Shown one piece after another: positions 16,720-25,255 of a stretch of 41,981 bases of DNA (position 1 is its first letter; the number at the start of each line of letters is the position of its first letter). The translations under genes and the position numbers were made by a program. The notes beneath the pieces are model-generated. The model made no database searches. It saw only the letters and a program-made list of their open reading frames with translations, and was not told the origin of the DNA. The DNA lies in the NCBI GenBank assembly GCA_018260425.1, contig JAGLBD010000028.1:1-41981 (forward strand). The letters run 5' to 3'. The stretch comes from Pseudogulbenkiania sp. Its GTDB lineage: Bacteria > Pseudomonadota > Gammaproteobacteria > Burkholderiales > Chromobacteriaceae.

Positions 16720-17907
16720 TTATGCGACGAATCCGTGCAGAAGATCGCGTTTGAGATCATCGACATGCTCGAGCCCGACCGCCACCCGCAGCAAACCTTC
16801 GACAATTCCGGCATTGGCACGCGCCTCCGGAGTAATACGGGCGTGGGTTGTCGAGGCGGGATGGGTAATCGTGCTTTTTACATCGCCAAGATTGGCTGTC
16901 CGGGAGATCAGCTGTACCGAATCCACCACACGCCAGGCGGCTTCCCGCCCTCCTTTGACGACAAACGACACGACAGCGCCACCGGCCTTTTGCTGCGCCA
17001 GCGCCAGTGCATGCTGTGGATGACTGGGCAAGCCCGGGTAGTAGACGCGCTCGACCGCGGGATGGCTTTCGAGCCAGGCGGCCAGTTCCAGTGCATTGGC
17101 ACACTGCTTTTCCATACGCAGGTGCAGGGTTTCCAAACCCGAGAGCAGGACCCAGGCATTAAAGGCCGACAGCGTAGGACCGGCACTGCGCACATGCAGA
17201 TAAATCGGCTCGATCAGCTCCGAGCGCCCGACCACTGCGCCCCCCAGCACCCGGCCATGGCCATCCAGATACTTGGTGGCCGAATGCACCACCAGATCGG
17301 CACCCAACGCCAGCGGTTGCTGAAGCGCCGGCGAACAGAAACAGTTATCCACCACCAGCAAAACCTCGCCTTGATGGGCGATATCGGCGATAGCCTTGAT
17401 ATCGAACACGTCGGTCAACGGATTGGAGGGGGTTTCCAGATAGAACAAGCGGGTCTCGGGGCGCCGCGCCTGCTGCCAGGCCTCGAGGTCGCCACCATCA
17501 ACAAAAGTGGTGTCGATCCCGAACTTCGCCAGCGTGCCGATAAACAGATTGGTGGTCGAACCGAACAGACTCTGCGAAGCGACGATATGGTCACCGGCCT
17601 TCAGACACGCCATCATCACTGCCTGAATGGCTGCCATGCCACTCGCCGCGGCAATGGCACGCTCCCCGCCCTCCATCGCAGCCAGACGTTGCTGAAAGGC
17701 GTCCACGGTCGGATTGGTAAAACGTGAATAGGTATAGCCTTCCTGCTCCCCGAGAAATAAAGCGGCCGCCTCGGCCGCGGTGTCAAAGGTAAAACTGGAG
17801 GTCAGGAACAGGCCCTGGCTGTGCTCGCCATACGGACTGGTTTCACGCCCGGCGCGAATGGCCAGTGTTTCAGGATGATAGAGGGGTGCGGATTTATCGG
17901 TTGCCAT
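16720..17907 (-). CDS. metZ: O-succinylhomoserine sulfhydrylase
   Basis: PLP-dependent enzyme of the Cys/Met metabolism family, 395 aa. It should form homocysteine from O-succinylhomoserine and sulfide in methionine synthesis. The PLP lysine is Lys212 in [18 protein letters not shown]; other family blocks are [56 protein letters not shown] and [20 protein letters not shown]. The overall pattern and length fit MetZ better than cystathionine synthase, but substrate choice (succinyl versus acetyl) is inferred. It is divergent from yciH. A plausible promoter on the minus strand is ATGGCA (18019-18014) with TATGAT (17996-17991), spacing 17. Sulfide would come from the pathway that uses cysDN, found later in the window. 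Confidence 0.9.
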   Translation of the reverse strand: MATDKSAPLYHPETLAIRAGRETSPYGEHSQGLFLTSSFTFDTAAEAAALFLGEQEGYTYSRFTNPTVDAFQQRLAAMEGGERAIAAASGMAAIQAVMMACLKAGDHIVASQSLFGSTTNLFIGTLAKFGIDTTFVDGGDLEAWQQARRPETRLFYLETPSNPLTDVFDIKAIADIAHQGEVLLVVDNCFCSPALQQPLALGADLVVHSATKYLDGHGRVLGGAVVGRSELIEPIYLHVRSAGPTLSAFNAWVLLSGLETLHLRMEKQCANALELAAWLESHPAVERVYYPGLPSHPQHALALAQQKAGGAVVSFVVKGGREAAWRVVDSVQLISRTANLGDVKSTITHPASTTHARITPEARANAGIVEGLLRVAVGLEHVDDLKRDLLHGFVA

Positions 17908-17990
17908 GCTAGGTCTCTTGCTGTCGCGTCAATGGACGGCGGGTGCGCCGCTATGACAAGCATATTGCCTGAAAGCGCCCTTCAGGTTAA

Positions 17991-18019
17991 ATCATATCTA
18001 TTTATATCCACCCTGCCAT
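17991..18019 (-). promoter_or_regulatory. Putative metZ promoter
   Basis: ATGGCA and TATGAT on the minus strand are 17 bases apart, about 85 bases upstream of the metZ ATG. The leader holds a short hairpin, CCTGAA (17968-17973) with TTCAGG (17981-17986). I see no known riboswitch. Confidence 0.45.
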
Positions 18020-18092
18020 CCGGGTATTTGGATTGCCCGCTCCGCCCTGCCCTGTTAGGCTTTGCCCCCGTTAACCACAGGAATCCCGAACG

Positions 18093-18452
18093 ATGAAATC
18101 CCGTTCCACGAGTGGTCTGGTGTACTCCACCGAACACGGCCGGATGTGCCCGGACTGCCGCCAGCCTATCGATGCCTGCCACTGCAAAACCCTTGAGACG
18201 CTTCCGGCCGGCGACGGCATTGCCCGTATTACCCGGGAAAAGGCCGGGCGCGGCGGCAAGGAAGTGACGGTCATTCGCGGCGTGCCACTGAATGGCAGCG
18301 AACTCGCGCAACTGGGCAAAGCCCTCAAGGCGAGCTGTGGCTGCGGTGGCACCGTCAAGGATGGCGTGATTGAACTGCAAGGTGACCGTCGCGAGAAAGT
18401 CGTCAGTGAGTTAGGCAAGCGCGGTTTCACGGTAAAACTCGCCGGCGGCTGA
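18093..18452 (+). CDS. yciH: SUI1/eIF1-like translation factor YciH
   Basis: Protein of 119 aa from the bacterial branch of the SUI1 (eIF1) family, thought to influence translation initiation fidelity; its role in bacteria is not settled. The N-terminus has a Cys-rich segment (MCPDCRQPIDACHC, about residues 18-31) that may bind metal. The SUI1 core follows with the hallmark LKASCGCGGTVKDGVIELQG and GDRREKVVSELGKRGF. AGGA lies about 10 bases before ATG 18093. It stands alone between divergent metZ and a downstream GGDEF gene with an AT-rich promoter region (18470-18510). Confidence 0.93.
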   Translation: MKSRSTSGLVYSTEHGRMCPDCRQPIDACHCKTLETLPAGDGIARITREKAGRGGKEVTVIRGVPLNGSELAQLGKALKASCGCGGTVKDGVIELQGDRREKVVSELGKRGFTVKLAGG

Positions 18453-18552
18453 GCCAGTCAATGACAATTAATTTTCCGTAACAACTTTTATTGCTATATA
18501 TATTAATAGACCTTTCCACTGCAGCCTCTGACCGCCCTTCACGGATGATGCC

Positions 18553-19839
18553 ATGGCGCACGATGACGACTCTCTGCAATCCCTGCTGTTTGAAGCATTG
18601 GTGAGCCATTCACAGAATATTATCGGTGCCAAGGACCTGGATGGCCGTTACATCTACGTCAATGTCAGCTACTCGGCCACCTTCGGTGTTCCGTGCGAGT
18701 CGTTTCTCGGCAAAACCGATGACGAGCTATTCCCTCCCGACATCGCCAGCCATCTGCGCGCCGCGGATCGCCGCGCCCGCTACAGCCAATCGTCTTTGGT
18801 CCTGGAAGAAGTGGTTCCGGTACAGGGCGAACTACGCACCTATCTGTCGGTAAAGTTTCCGATCCTTGACCAACAGGGCGCTGTCTATGCGACCGGACTG
18901 ATTGCCACCGATATCAGCCGTTGGCGACGGGCCGAAGACAAGTTGCGCCGCAGCGAGGAATTGTTCCGGCAAGCCTTCGACAAGGCCACCATCGGTATGT
19001 GTCTGGTCAGCCTCGACGGGGTGTTGCTACGGGTCAATCCGCAGATGTGCTGGACGCTGGGCTATGACAAGGATGAACTGGAAGGACGCCCGGCCAGTGA
19101 CTTCGTCCACCCGCAGGACAGTCACAGCGACCCGGCCTATGTGCGCCACGACGGTGACGGTGCGGGGGCATGGAGTGAATTCGAGCGCCATTACCGCCAC
19201 AAGAACGGCACCTCGGTGTGGTGCCGGGTCTCCAGTTCACTGGTACGCGGCGCTCTTGGCGAACCGCTGTATTACATTTCCCACGTCAACGACATTACCG
19301 CCAGCCGGCATATGGAACAGGAACTGAAGCGCCTGGCCAGCACCGACCCGCTGACCGGCATCGCCAATCGCCGCCCCTTTCTTGAAGCACTGGAACAAGC
19401 CTTGCAACGCATGCGCCGTTGTCCGTGTCCAGTGTGCTGCGTGATGGTGGATCTGGATCACTTCAAACACATCAATGACCAATTCGGCCATCTGGCCGGC
19501 GATCAGGTACTGCAGACATTCACCCATTTGTGCCTGAGCCGCTTGCGCAGCACCGATCTGATCGGCAGACTGGGCGGAGAAGAGTTCGGCATTCTGATGC
19601 CGGACACCGATATCGAGGGCGCACGGCAACTGGCTGAGGAATTGCGCAAGATCATCGAAGAAACGCCCATTCAGGTCGAGGGACACCGCATTACCCTGAC
19701 CATCAGTCTGGGCATCACCGAGTGCCGGACCGACGACAGTGGACCCGACGCCGTCCTGTCGCGTACCGATCAGGCGCTTTATCTGGCAAAAAGTGCCGGA
19801 CGCAATCGTTATTGCTGTCTGGACAGCACAGTGAAATGA
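18553..19839 (+). CDS. PAS-PAS-GGDEF diguanylate cyclase
   Basis: Cytoplasmic sensor enzyme of 428 aa expected to make cyclic di-GMP. The first PAS domain (about residues 10-125) includes NIIGAKDLDGRYIYVNVSYS. The second (about 135-255) includes IGMCLVSLDGVLLRVNPQMC, then LGYDKDELEGRPASDFVHP. The catalytic GGDEF domain follows (STDPLTGIANRRPF; active-site LGGEEFGIL at about 341-345). The inhibitory RxxD motif is present as RSTD nine residues before GGEEF, so product inhibition is likely. There is no membrane segment. An AT-rich stretch with TATATT lies 50-90 bases upstream and may be its promoter. Its stop overlaps the next gene's ATG (ATGA at 19836-19839), coupling it to an EamA-type transporter. 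Confidence 0.93.
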   Translation: MAHDDDSLQSLLFEALVSHSQNIIGAKDLDGRYIYVNVSYSATFGVPCESFLGKTDDELFPPDIASHLRAADRRARYSQSSLVLEEVVPVQGELRTYLSVKFPILDQQGAVYATGLIATDISRWRRAEDKLRRSEELFRQAFDKATIGMCLVSLDGVLLRVNPQMCWTLGYDKDELEGRPASDFVHPQDSHSDPAYVRHDGDGAGAWSEFERHYRHKNGTSVWCRVSSSLVRGALGEPLYYISHVNDITASRHMEQELKRLASTDPLTGIANRRPFLEALEQALQRMRRCPCPVCCVMVDLDHFKHINDQFGHLAGDQVLQTFTHLCLSRLRSTDLIGRLGGEEFGILMPDTDIEGARQLAEELRKIIEETPIQVEGHRITLTISLGITECRTDDSGPDAVLSRTDQALYLAKSAGRNRYCCLDSTVK

Positions 19840-20276
19840 CCCGACCCATGAATGGCGAACGGCTGTGGTGGTTATTTGCATTGGGTTCGGCACTGTTTGC
19901 CGGACTGACGGCCATCCTTGGCAAACTGGGTGTCAGTTCGCTGCCCGCCGATCTGGCCACCTTTATCCGCACCATCGTTATTCTGCTGGTCAGCGCGCTG
20001 GCGGTCTCCCTACAAGGGCAATGGCGCGGTTTAAGCCAAACCGGCAACGCCGGTCTTGGCTGGCTAGTGCTGTCCGGGATCACCACCGGTGCGTCGTGGC
20101 TGTGTTATTTCCGGGCCCTGAAACTGGCCCCGGCTTCGCGGGTCGCCCCGGTAGACAAACTCTCGGTGGTGGTCGCCATCCTGCTCGGTGTCACCTTGCT
20201 GGGCGAACCGCTGGATAGCCGCCTGATAGTGGGGTCGCTACTGATCATCGCCGGCGTTATCGTGCTGGCCACCTGA
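19836..20276 (+). CDS. Half-size EamA/DMT-family transporter
   Basis: Inner-membrane protein of 146 aa with about five hydrophobic helices: WWLFALGSALFAGLTAILGK, a segment around FIRTIVILLVSALAVSL, LGWLVLSGITTGASWLCYF, LSVVVAILLGVTLLG and LIVGSLLIIAGVIVLAT. The conserved RALKLAPASRVAPVDKLS is typical of one EamA repeat. Full-length DMT exporters have two repeats, so this one should act as a dimer. I chose ATG 19836 because it overlaps the cyclase stop (ATGA); ATG 19848 is possible. The 3' end overlaps the convergent LysR gene by 39 bases. The substrate is unknown. Confidence 0.8.
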   Translation: MTRPMNGERLWWLFALGSALFAGLTAILGKLGVSSLPADLATFIRTIVILLVSALAVSLQGQWRGLSQTGNAGLGWLVLSGITTGASWLCYFRALKLAPASRVAPVDKLSVVVAILLGVTLLGEPLDSRLIVGSLLIIAGVIVLAT

Positions 20277-21131
20277 CGAGAGCCGCTGCAGGGTCCAGGC
20301 CAGCGCGGGGCCGGGACGACTGCGGCGCGACCACACCATATCGACCCGCACCGAGCGGGGCCAACCGGGAATGTCGAGCTGCTGCAGCATATCTCCGCCA
20401 TAGTTCTCGACCAGCCACTCGGGCAGCTCGGCCCAGCCTGCCCCGATCCGGGTCATCTCCAACAGCATCAGATAGCTGGGCGACGACCAACTGAGACCGG
20501 TTTTCCCTGCGCCGCCCCCTTGCAGGTAGGTGCCCAGCCGCAGTTCGCGGTAACGGCTCAGTTCGGGATGACTCGTCACCCCGGCCTTCACCAGCGGATG
20601 ACTTTTAGCCGCAAACACGCCGATTCGACTCTCGGCATCAAGCCGCTGGTGCGCGAGGGTGGCCGGATAATGGGGCCGGGCAGCAATGAAGCCCAGCTGC
20701 GCACGCCCTTCATCGACGAGGTGCAATACGTCGTCCTCCTCGCCGAACAGGAATTCCAGCTCGACATCGGGAAACCGTTCGGCAAACAGCGTGATGAACC
20801 GTTCCAGACTGGTGGACTGAAAGGTATCGGACAACACCAGCGTCAGCCGGGGTTCCACGCCTTCAATCGACAGTTCTGCTGCATGACGTTTCAACACATC
20901 CACCGAATCCAGCACCTGACGGGTCCTGGCGAGCAAACTCACCCCCTCCGGCGTCAGCACCGGCAAGCGTCCGGTGCGATCGAACAGCCGCACGCCAAGA
21001 TCGATTTCCAGATTGGCGACGCTCTCGCTCAGGGTCGACTGGCTTTTGCCCAAAGCGCGTGCTGCAGCGCTGAAAGAGCCACGGGCGGCCACCTCGGCAA
21101 ACGCTTGCAATGCCTCAATTGACGGGTTCAT
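20238..21131 (-). CDS. LysR-family regulator next to a PACE efflux gene
   Basis: DNA-binding regulator of 297 aa. The N-terminal helix-turn-helix (MNPSIEALQAFAEVAARGSF, then SAAARALGKSQSTLSESVAN and LEIDLGVRLFDR) is clear, followed by a substrate-binding-like effector domain. The start at 21131 begins the standard LysR region; the frame extends to 21185 but the extra residues are not family-like. It is divergent from a PACE-family efflux gene at 21215, with only 83 bp between them. This is the same arrangement as aceR/aceI in Acinetobacter, so it may activate the pump in response to an amphipathic amine or diamine. That role is inference from layout. Confidence 0.9.
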   Translation of the reverse strand: MNPSIEALQAFAEVAARGSFSAAARALGKSQSTLSESVANLEIDLGVRLFDRTGRLPVLTPEGVSLLARTRQVLDSVDVLKRHAAELSIEGVEPRLTLVLSDTFQSTSLERFITLFAERFPDVELEFLFGEEDDVLHLVDEGRAQLGFIAARPHYPATLAHQRLDAESRIGVFAAKSHPLVKAGVTSHPELSRYRELRLGTYLQGGGAGKTGLSWSSPSYLMLLEMTRIGAGWAELPEWLVENYGGDMLQQLDIPGWPRSVRVDMVWSRRSRPGPALAWTLQRLSSGGQHDNAGDDQ

Positions 21132-21214
21132 TATCGGTTTTTCCGATGGTATCCAGCTGTCTATTATCCGCCATACCGAACACAATAACGAGACTGTCTT
21201 TCGGAATTCCCACC

Positions 21215-21640
21215 ATGAGCCACTCCAAAACTCTTGGCGAACGCGCCCTGCACGCTATTTTGTTTGAAACCTTCGGCGTTATGCTGATCGCCCCGTTGGC
21301 GGCCTTGTTGACGGGTGTCCCCTTGCTGCACATGGGTGGACTGGCCATCCTGCTGTCGACCTCGGCCTTGCTGTGGTCAATGGCCTTCAATTACCTGTTT
21401 GACCGCGTCACCCGGCGCCGAACACTGCTGATCCGTAGTGTGCATGCGGTGCTTTTCGAGGGGGGATTCATTCTGATTGCGGTGCCACTCGCCGCAGCGT
21501 GGCTCGGCACCAGCTGGCGGGAAGCGCTACTGCTGGATATCGGTTTTATCCTTTTTTATCTGCCCTACACCTTTCTTTACAATTTGGCCTACGACCTGCT
21601 GCGCCCCTACTGCATTCAGTCTTTGCGTCGAGCCACCTGA
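21215..21640 (+). CDS. PACE-family (AceI-like) small efflux transporter
   Basis: Inner-membrane proton-coupled exporter of 141 aa with four transmembrane helices made of two tandem transmembrane-pair repeats. The repeat signature is visible twice: RALHAILFETFGVMLIAPL with WSMAFNYLFDRV, and RSVHAVLFEGGFILIAVPL with LPYTFLYNLAYDLLR. The membrane-embedded Glu of helix 1 (in LFETFG), needed for transport in AceI, is present, as is its counterpart in the second repeat (LFEGG). Known members export chlorhexidine and other biocides and probably short-chain diamines. The start ATG 21215 gives the usual short N-terminus; the RBS is weak (GGAA). The divergent LysR gene is the likely regulator. Confidence 0.9.
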   Translation: MSHSKTLGERALHAILFETFGVMLIAPLAALLTGVPLLHMGGLAILLSTSALLWSMAFNYLFDRVTRRRTLLIRSVHAVLFEGGFILIAVPLAAAWLGTSWREALLLDIGFILFYLPYTFLYNLAYDLLRPYCIQSLRRAT

Positions 21641-21720
21641 TGCTGCGCCGCAACAAATCTTGTAATAGAGCATGTATGTCAGCTATATAAGTACCTCAAT
21701 ATCATAAAACAGGGTCTGAC

Positions 21721-23682
21721 ATGCCATCGCCAATTGCTTTGATGAGTCGACTCACTTACCCGCTGCGTTTTGCCTTGATTGGAGCGGTTTTCGCCCTGAC
21801 CTTGTTCTATCTGACCTGGGGTTTGTTCAGCAACAATCAAAACACCATCAATTTCTCGGCCAAAGAACTGCAGGGCGCGCACTATATCATGCCGTTTCCG
21901 GCTCTTCTGGAAGCCATTCAGAACCGGGGCAGTGGTGTGGGTTCGGATGCCGACGCAGAAAATGCCTTGGCTGCCGTACGCACCCTTGAGACGCAAGACC
22001 CGGATGCGCTTGGCACCGCCAAGGCATTCAAGGAACTGGAACGGAGCTGGAAAGAAAGCCAAGCCGGCACGAGCCACGGTGACTCGCGCATCGCCGCCAA
22101 TGCCGCACTGGCCAGCTCGGCCCTGCAGTTGCTGAATCAGGCCTGCGACGGCTCGAACCTCACTCTGGACCCGGACCTCGACAGCTACTATCTAATGGAC
22201 AATGCCTGCACCCGACTGCCGGGCCTGACAAACCGGACTGGCGAAGCTGCGGCGCTGGCCATCCTGCCGGTCGATCACGGCATGACGACCGGACGCCGGG
22301 AACGACTGATCGAATTACGCCCGCTGATTCGCGACAGCCTGGCAAGTTGGCAAGCCAATCAAGGCAAGGTCAACCAAGCCAACGCCTCGGTCGCCACCGC
22401 CTTCGGAACGCTTGTGACAATGGTTCCCGATACGGTCAGCACCACCATGGCACCGGTGTCTGCCCGCCTTGCGGAAGCCGCTTCATTTGATCCTGCCATG
22501 CTTGCATCCGCCAATAAAACCTTGCAATCAAGGCTGAAGACGGCACAAACCACGACCCATGCCGAACTGCAACGCTTGCTGCAGATCCGTATCGATGGCA
22601 TTCGCTGGCAACGCAATGGATTCATCCTGACGGCGGCCCTGTCGCTGCTGATCACCTTTGCCCTGTTTGCTGTACTGTATCGCTCCATCACCCGTGAATT
22701 GGGCGGAGAACCGTTTTTTGTGATGAGCGCCATCAAGAACATTGCCGAAGGACGTCTGGACATCCCGGTCACCGCAGATATCACCGAACCGAAAAGCCTG
22801 CTGGCCAGTACCGTGGAAATGCGTTTGCAACTCAGGAGTATCATCAGCGACGTCTTGTCGGTCGCCGAACGCATCGAGTCCTCATCGCAGATCGTCGCCG
22901 GCAACGGCGAGCATCTGGCGACAACCGGACAGGAGCAACATGCCGCCGCCGACGCCATCGCGGCGGCCATTTCCGGCCTCAGCGACAACATCAACCAATG
23001 CGCACAGCTGGCCGCCGCGTCACACCGGTTAATCGACACCACCGAGCAGCAGACCACGCAAGGCAATGGCGCCATGACCCGTACCGCACAGGAAATGGAT
23101 GCGGTTGCGCGTCAGGTCAATGAGGCCGCCACCATCATCGAAGCACTGGGAGAGCGGGCTCGTGACATCTCGAAAGTGGTCAATGTGATACGGGATGTGG
23201 CAGAACAAACTGACATGCTGGCGCTGAATGCCGCCATCGAGGCCGCACGCGCAGGAGAAACCGGGCGGGGATTTGCCGTGGTGGCCGATGAAGTCCGCAA
23301 TCTGGCCGAGCGCACCACACGCTCCAGTCACGAGATTCACCAGATCGTCAGCGCCATGCAAAGCACCACCGGCAATGCCGTCGATATCATTCGGCAAAGC
23401 CGAGAACAGGCCGGCGACAGCGCGGGTCGCTGCCAGACCACGGTCGATACCATGAATGCCATTTGCGATGAGATACAACGCACCCGCACTGCGATCGAGG
23501 CCATTGCCGAGTCACTGGTCAGCCAGAAAGCCAGCGGCGAATCGGTGACGGTGAATATCGATGATATGGTCAAACGGCTGGGCGACTCCCGGCAGCGACT
23601 GTCGCGCAACCACAGCGAAGTCGTCGAGTTGCGCATGCTGGCTCAACAACTGGCGGCGGTCACGCGAGGCTTTACACTCTAG
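21721..23682 (+). CDS. Methyl-accepting chemotaxis protein
   Basis: Transmembrane chemoreceptor of 653 aa. TM1 is about residues 15-36. A large, mostly helical periplasmic domain (about 40-298) contains the block [20 protein letters not shown], a pattern I recall from other proteobacterial helical-bundle sensors. TM2 is at about 300-322, followed by a HAMP segment and the cytoplasmic signalling domain. The hairpin tip reads [20 protein letters not shown], then [19 protein letters not shown]; the usual QTN is QTD here. There is no C-terminal CheR/CheB-binding pentapeptide (the end is TRGFTL). No che genes are nearby, so it works with an array encoded elsewhere. Its TAG stop overlaps the convergent oxidase stop (CTAG at 23679-23682). 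Confidence 0.95.
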   Translation: MPSPIALMSRLTYPLRFALIGAVFALTLFYLTWGLFSNNQNTINFSAKELQGAHYIMPFPALLEAIQNRGSGVGSDADAENALAAVRTLETQDPDALGTAKAFKELERSWKESQAGTSHGDSRIAANAALASSALQLLNQACDGSNLTLDPDLDSYYLMDNACTRLPGLTNRTGEAAALAILPVDHGMTTGRRERLIELRPLIRDSLASWQANQGKVNQANASVATAFGTLVTMVPDTVSTTMAPVSARLAEAASFDPAMLASANKTLQSRLKTAQTTTHAELQRLLQIRIDGIRWQRNGFILTAALSLLITFALFAVLYRSITRELGGEPFFVMSAIKNIAEGRLDIPVTADITEPKSLLASTVEMRLQLRSIISDVLSVAERIESSSQIVAGNGEHLATTGQEQHAAADAIAAAISGLSDNINQCAQLAAASHRLIDTTEQQTTQGNGAMTRTAQEMDAVARQVNEAATIIEALGERARDISKVVNVIRDVAEQTDMLALNAAIEAARAGETGRGFAVVADEVRNLAERTTRSSHEIHQIVSAMQSTTGNAVDIIRQSREQAGDSAGRCQTTVDTMNAICDEIQRTRTAIEAIAESLVSQKASGESVTVNIDDMVKRLGDSRQRLSRNHSEVVELRMLAQQLAAVTRGFTL

Positions 23683-25148
23683 GGCTTGACCTCCAGCACC
23701 CCCATCATCCCCTGCCCCTCATGCTCGAGAATATGGCAGTGGAACATGCGCAGGCCGGAAAACGCCTGACGCAAACGCACCCTGACGGTCTGTTGCGGCG
23801 CCAGATTCACGGTATCCCGCCACGCGAGGAACGGCTCGGCAACATCCTTGCCCTCCTCGCTGCGCGAGATGACCTGAAACTGGGTACCATGCAGGTGGAA
23901 AGGGTGATCCATGTGAGAATCGTTGACCAATTCCCATTCTTCGACTCGCCCGACCTTACCCACCAGATCGATCCGGTTCATGTCGAAGGCTTTGCCATTC
24001 ACCAAAAAAGCCATTTCATGCTGACCGTTTTCCATCGACATGGTTTCGCTGAATTCGACCCGCTGCCGCGCCGCCACACCGCTCAACGCCTCAAGGCTGC
24101 GCAGCCGTGACGGTAGTTCCGGCCGTGGCCCCGGGACGAACTCGACCCGCGCCAATGGCCAGTCACGTTCGTCGGCCACCTCACCCATTTTCTGCCGGTC
24201 ATAGGCCAGTGCAGTCAGTACCACCTGACCCGGAGCACCGTCCACCACCCACTCGGCGCGCTCGCCGGGCGCCAGCAGCAATTCGCTCATGCGCTGCGGA
24301 GCCTCCAGCAAACCGCCATCGGTGCCGACCAGCCAGAACGGCATTCCGCCCAGCGATAAACGCAAATAGCGGGCACTGCAGGCATTCCACAGGCGCAGAC
24401 GCTGGCGTCCGGCAAGCGTGATACACGGTTCGCGCTGTCCATTGACCAGCACATATTGACCTTCGCGCCCATTCATCCAATCCTCGGCGGTGTTGCCCGG
24501 AATTCGGCCCTCCCGGTCGAGGCGCAGATCCGAGATCACCAGATGCTGCTCGGCGAAGCCTGCCAGCGGGTCGTGACGGGCTCTGACGATGAACACCCCC
24601 GCCAGGCCGCGATAGACTTGCTCCGGGGTATCGCCATGCGGATGGGGATGGTACCAGTAAGTCCCGGCCGAGCCTTCCGGCAAGGTAAAGCGGTAGACCC
24701 GCTCGCCGCCCGGCGGCACCAGATCCCAGGGATTGCCGTCTTCGGCAGGTGGTACCGGCAAACCATGCCAGTGAATGGTGGAGGCTTGCGGCAACCGGTT
24801 GATGAAGCGAATCTCGACCTGGTCACCTTCCATCACCTCGATCAACGGCCCGGGCACGGCACCCTGATAGGCCCATACCGTGGTGTTGATTCCGGGAACC
24901 AGCGTCACTTCATGCACGGCCGCTTCCAGCGTGGCACGGAACTCGCCGATCCGCTTGGAGCGATTGGCAAGACGACTGAGCGGCGCCAGTGGCGAACCGG
25001 CAGGAATGGCATCGGCCGCCATCAATGGCACCGGGGCCGAGGCGGTTGGCATGGTGTGAGCGGCCGGCATGGCGGCCATGGAACGGGAAGAAAAGGCCAG
25101 CGCAATGGCACTGGCGCTGCTGCGAAGGAGAAACTGGCGACGGTTCAT
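23679..25148 (-). CDS. Tat-exported multicopper oxidase (CueO/laccase-like)
   Basis: Periplasmic oxidase of 489 aa, probably oxidising Cu(I) or phenolic substrates with reduction of O2 to water. A Tat-type signal is present ([20 protein letters not shown]; RRxFL). All four copper-ligand motifs are intact: HWHGLPVPP (about 125), WYHPHPHGD (about 164), [10 protein letters not shown] (about 415) and [14 protein letters not shown] (about 470), giving the T1 and T2/T3 sites. It is shorter than PcoA/CopA, lacks a long Met-rich insert, and is closer to CueO-type proteins. AGGA lies 5 bases before the ATG. A 17-bp CsoR-type palindrome sits 19 bases upstream of the start codon, strong support for copper control. 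Confidence 0.93.
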   Translation of the reverse strand: MNRRQFLLRSSASAIALAFSSRSMAAMPAAHTMPTASAPVPLMAADAIPAGSPLAPLSRLANRSKRIGEFRATLEAAVHEVTLVPGINTTVWAYQGAVPGPLIEVMEGDQVEIRFINRLPQASTIHWHGLPVPPAEDGNPWDLVPPGGERVYRFTLPEGSAGTYWYHPHPHGDTPEQVYRGLAGVFIVRARHDPLAGFAEQHLVISDLRLDREGRIPGNTAEDWMNGREGQYVLVNGQREPCITLAGRQRLRLWNACSARYLRLSLGGMPFWLVGTDGGLLEAPQRMSELLLAPGERAEWVVDGAPGQVVLTALAYDRQKMGEVADERDWPLARVEFVPGPRPELPSRLRSLEALSGVAARQRVEFSETMSMENGQHEMAFLVNGKAFDMNRIDLVGKVGRVEEWELVNDSHMDHPFHLHGTQFQVISRSEEGKDVAEPFLAWRDTVNLAPQQTVRVRLRQAFSGLRMFHCHILEHEGQGMMGVLEVKP

Positions 25149-25166
25149 GGTGTCCTCACGGGCAAT

Positions 25167-25183
25167 ATACCCCTAAGGGGTAT
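25167..25183. promoter_or_regulatory. CsoR-type copper operator upstream of the multicopper oxidase
   Basis: ATACCCCTAAGGGGTAT is a perfect palindrome around a central A. Its ATACCCC/GGGGTAT arms are the hallmark of CsoR/RcnR-family operators. It lies 19-35 bases upstream of the oxidase ATG, overlapping the expected start of transcription. No csoR-like gene is in the window. Confidence 0.7.
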
Positions 25184-25220
25184 TGTGACGGAGCCACACC
25201 GGAAAAACAAGTCGCCAATA

Positions 25221-25248
25221 CGCCGCCCTCCCGGCCGGGAGGGCGGCG
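25221..25248. terminator. 28-bp perfect palindrome between ygiQ and the oxidase
   Basis: CGCCGCCCTCCC (25221-25232) and its exact complement GGGAGGGCGGCG (25237-25248) flank GGCC, so the whole 28 bp is self-complementary. It is 8 bases past the ygiQ stop. On the minus strand a TTTTT run follows only about 10 bases after the stem, so termination is likely but not textbook. Confidence 0.6.
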
Positions 25249-25255
25249 CGTGGTG

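Noticed and set aside
23679-23682. Overlapping convergent stop codons (CTAG)
   Set aside because: A real but common consequence of compact convergent genes; no function needed.
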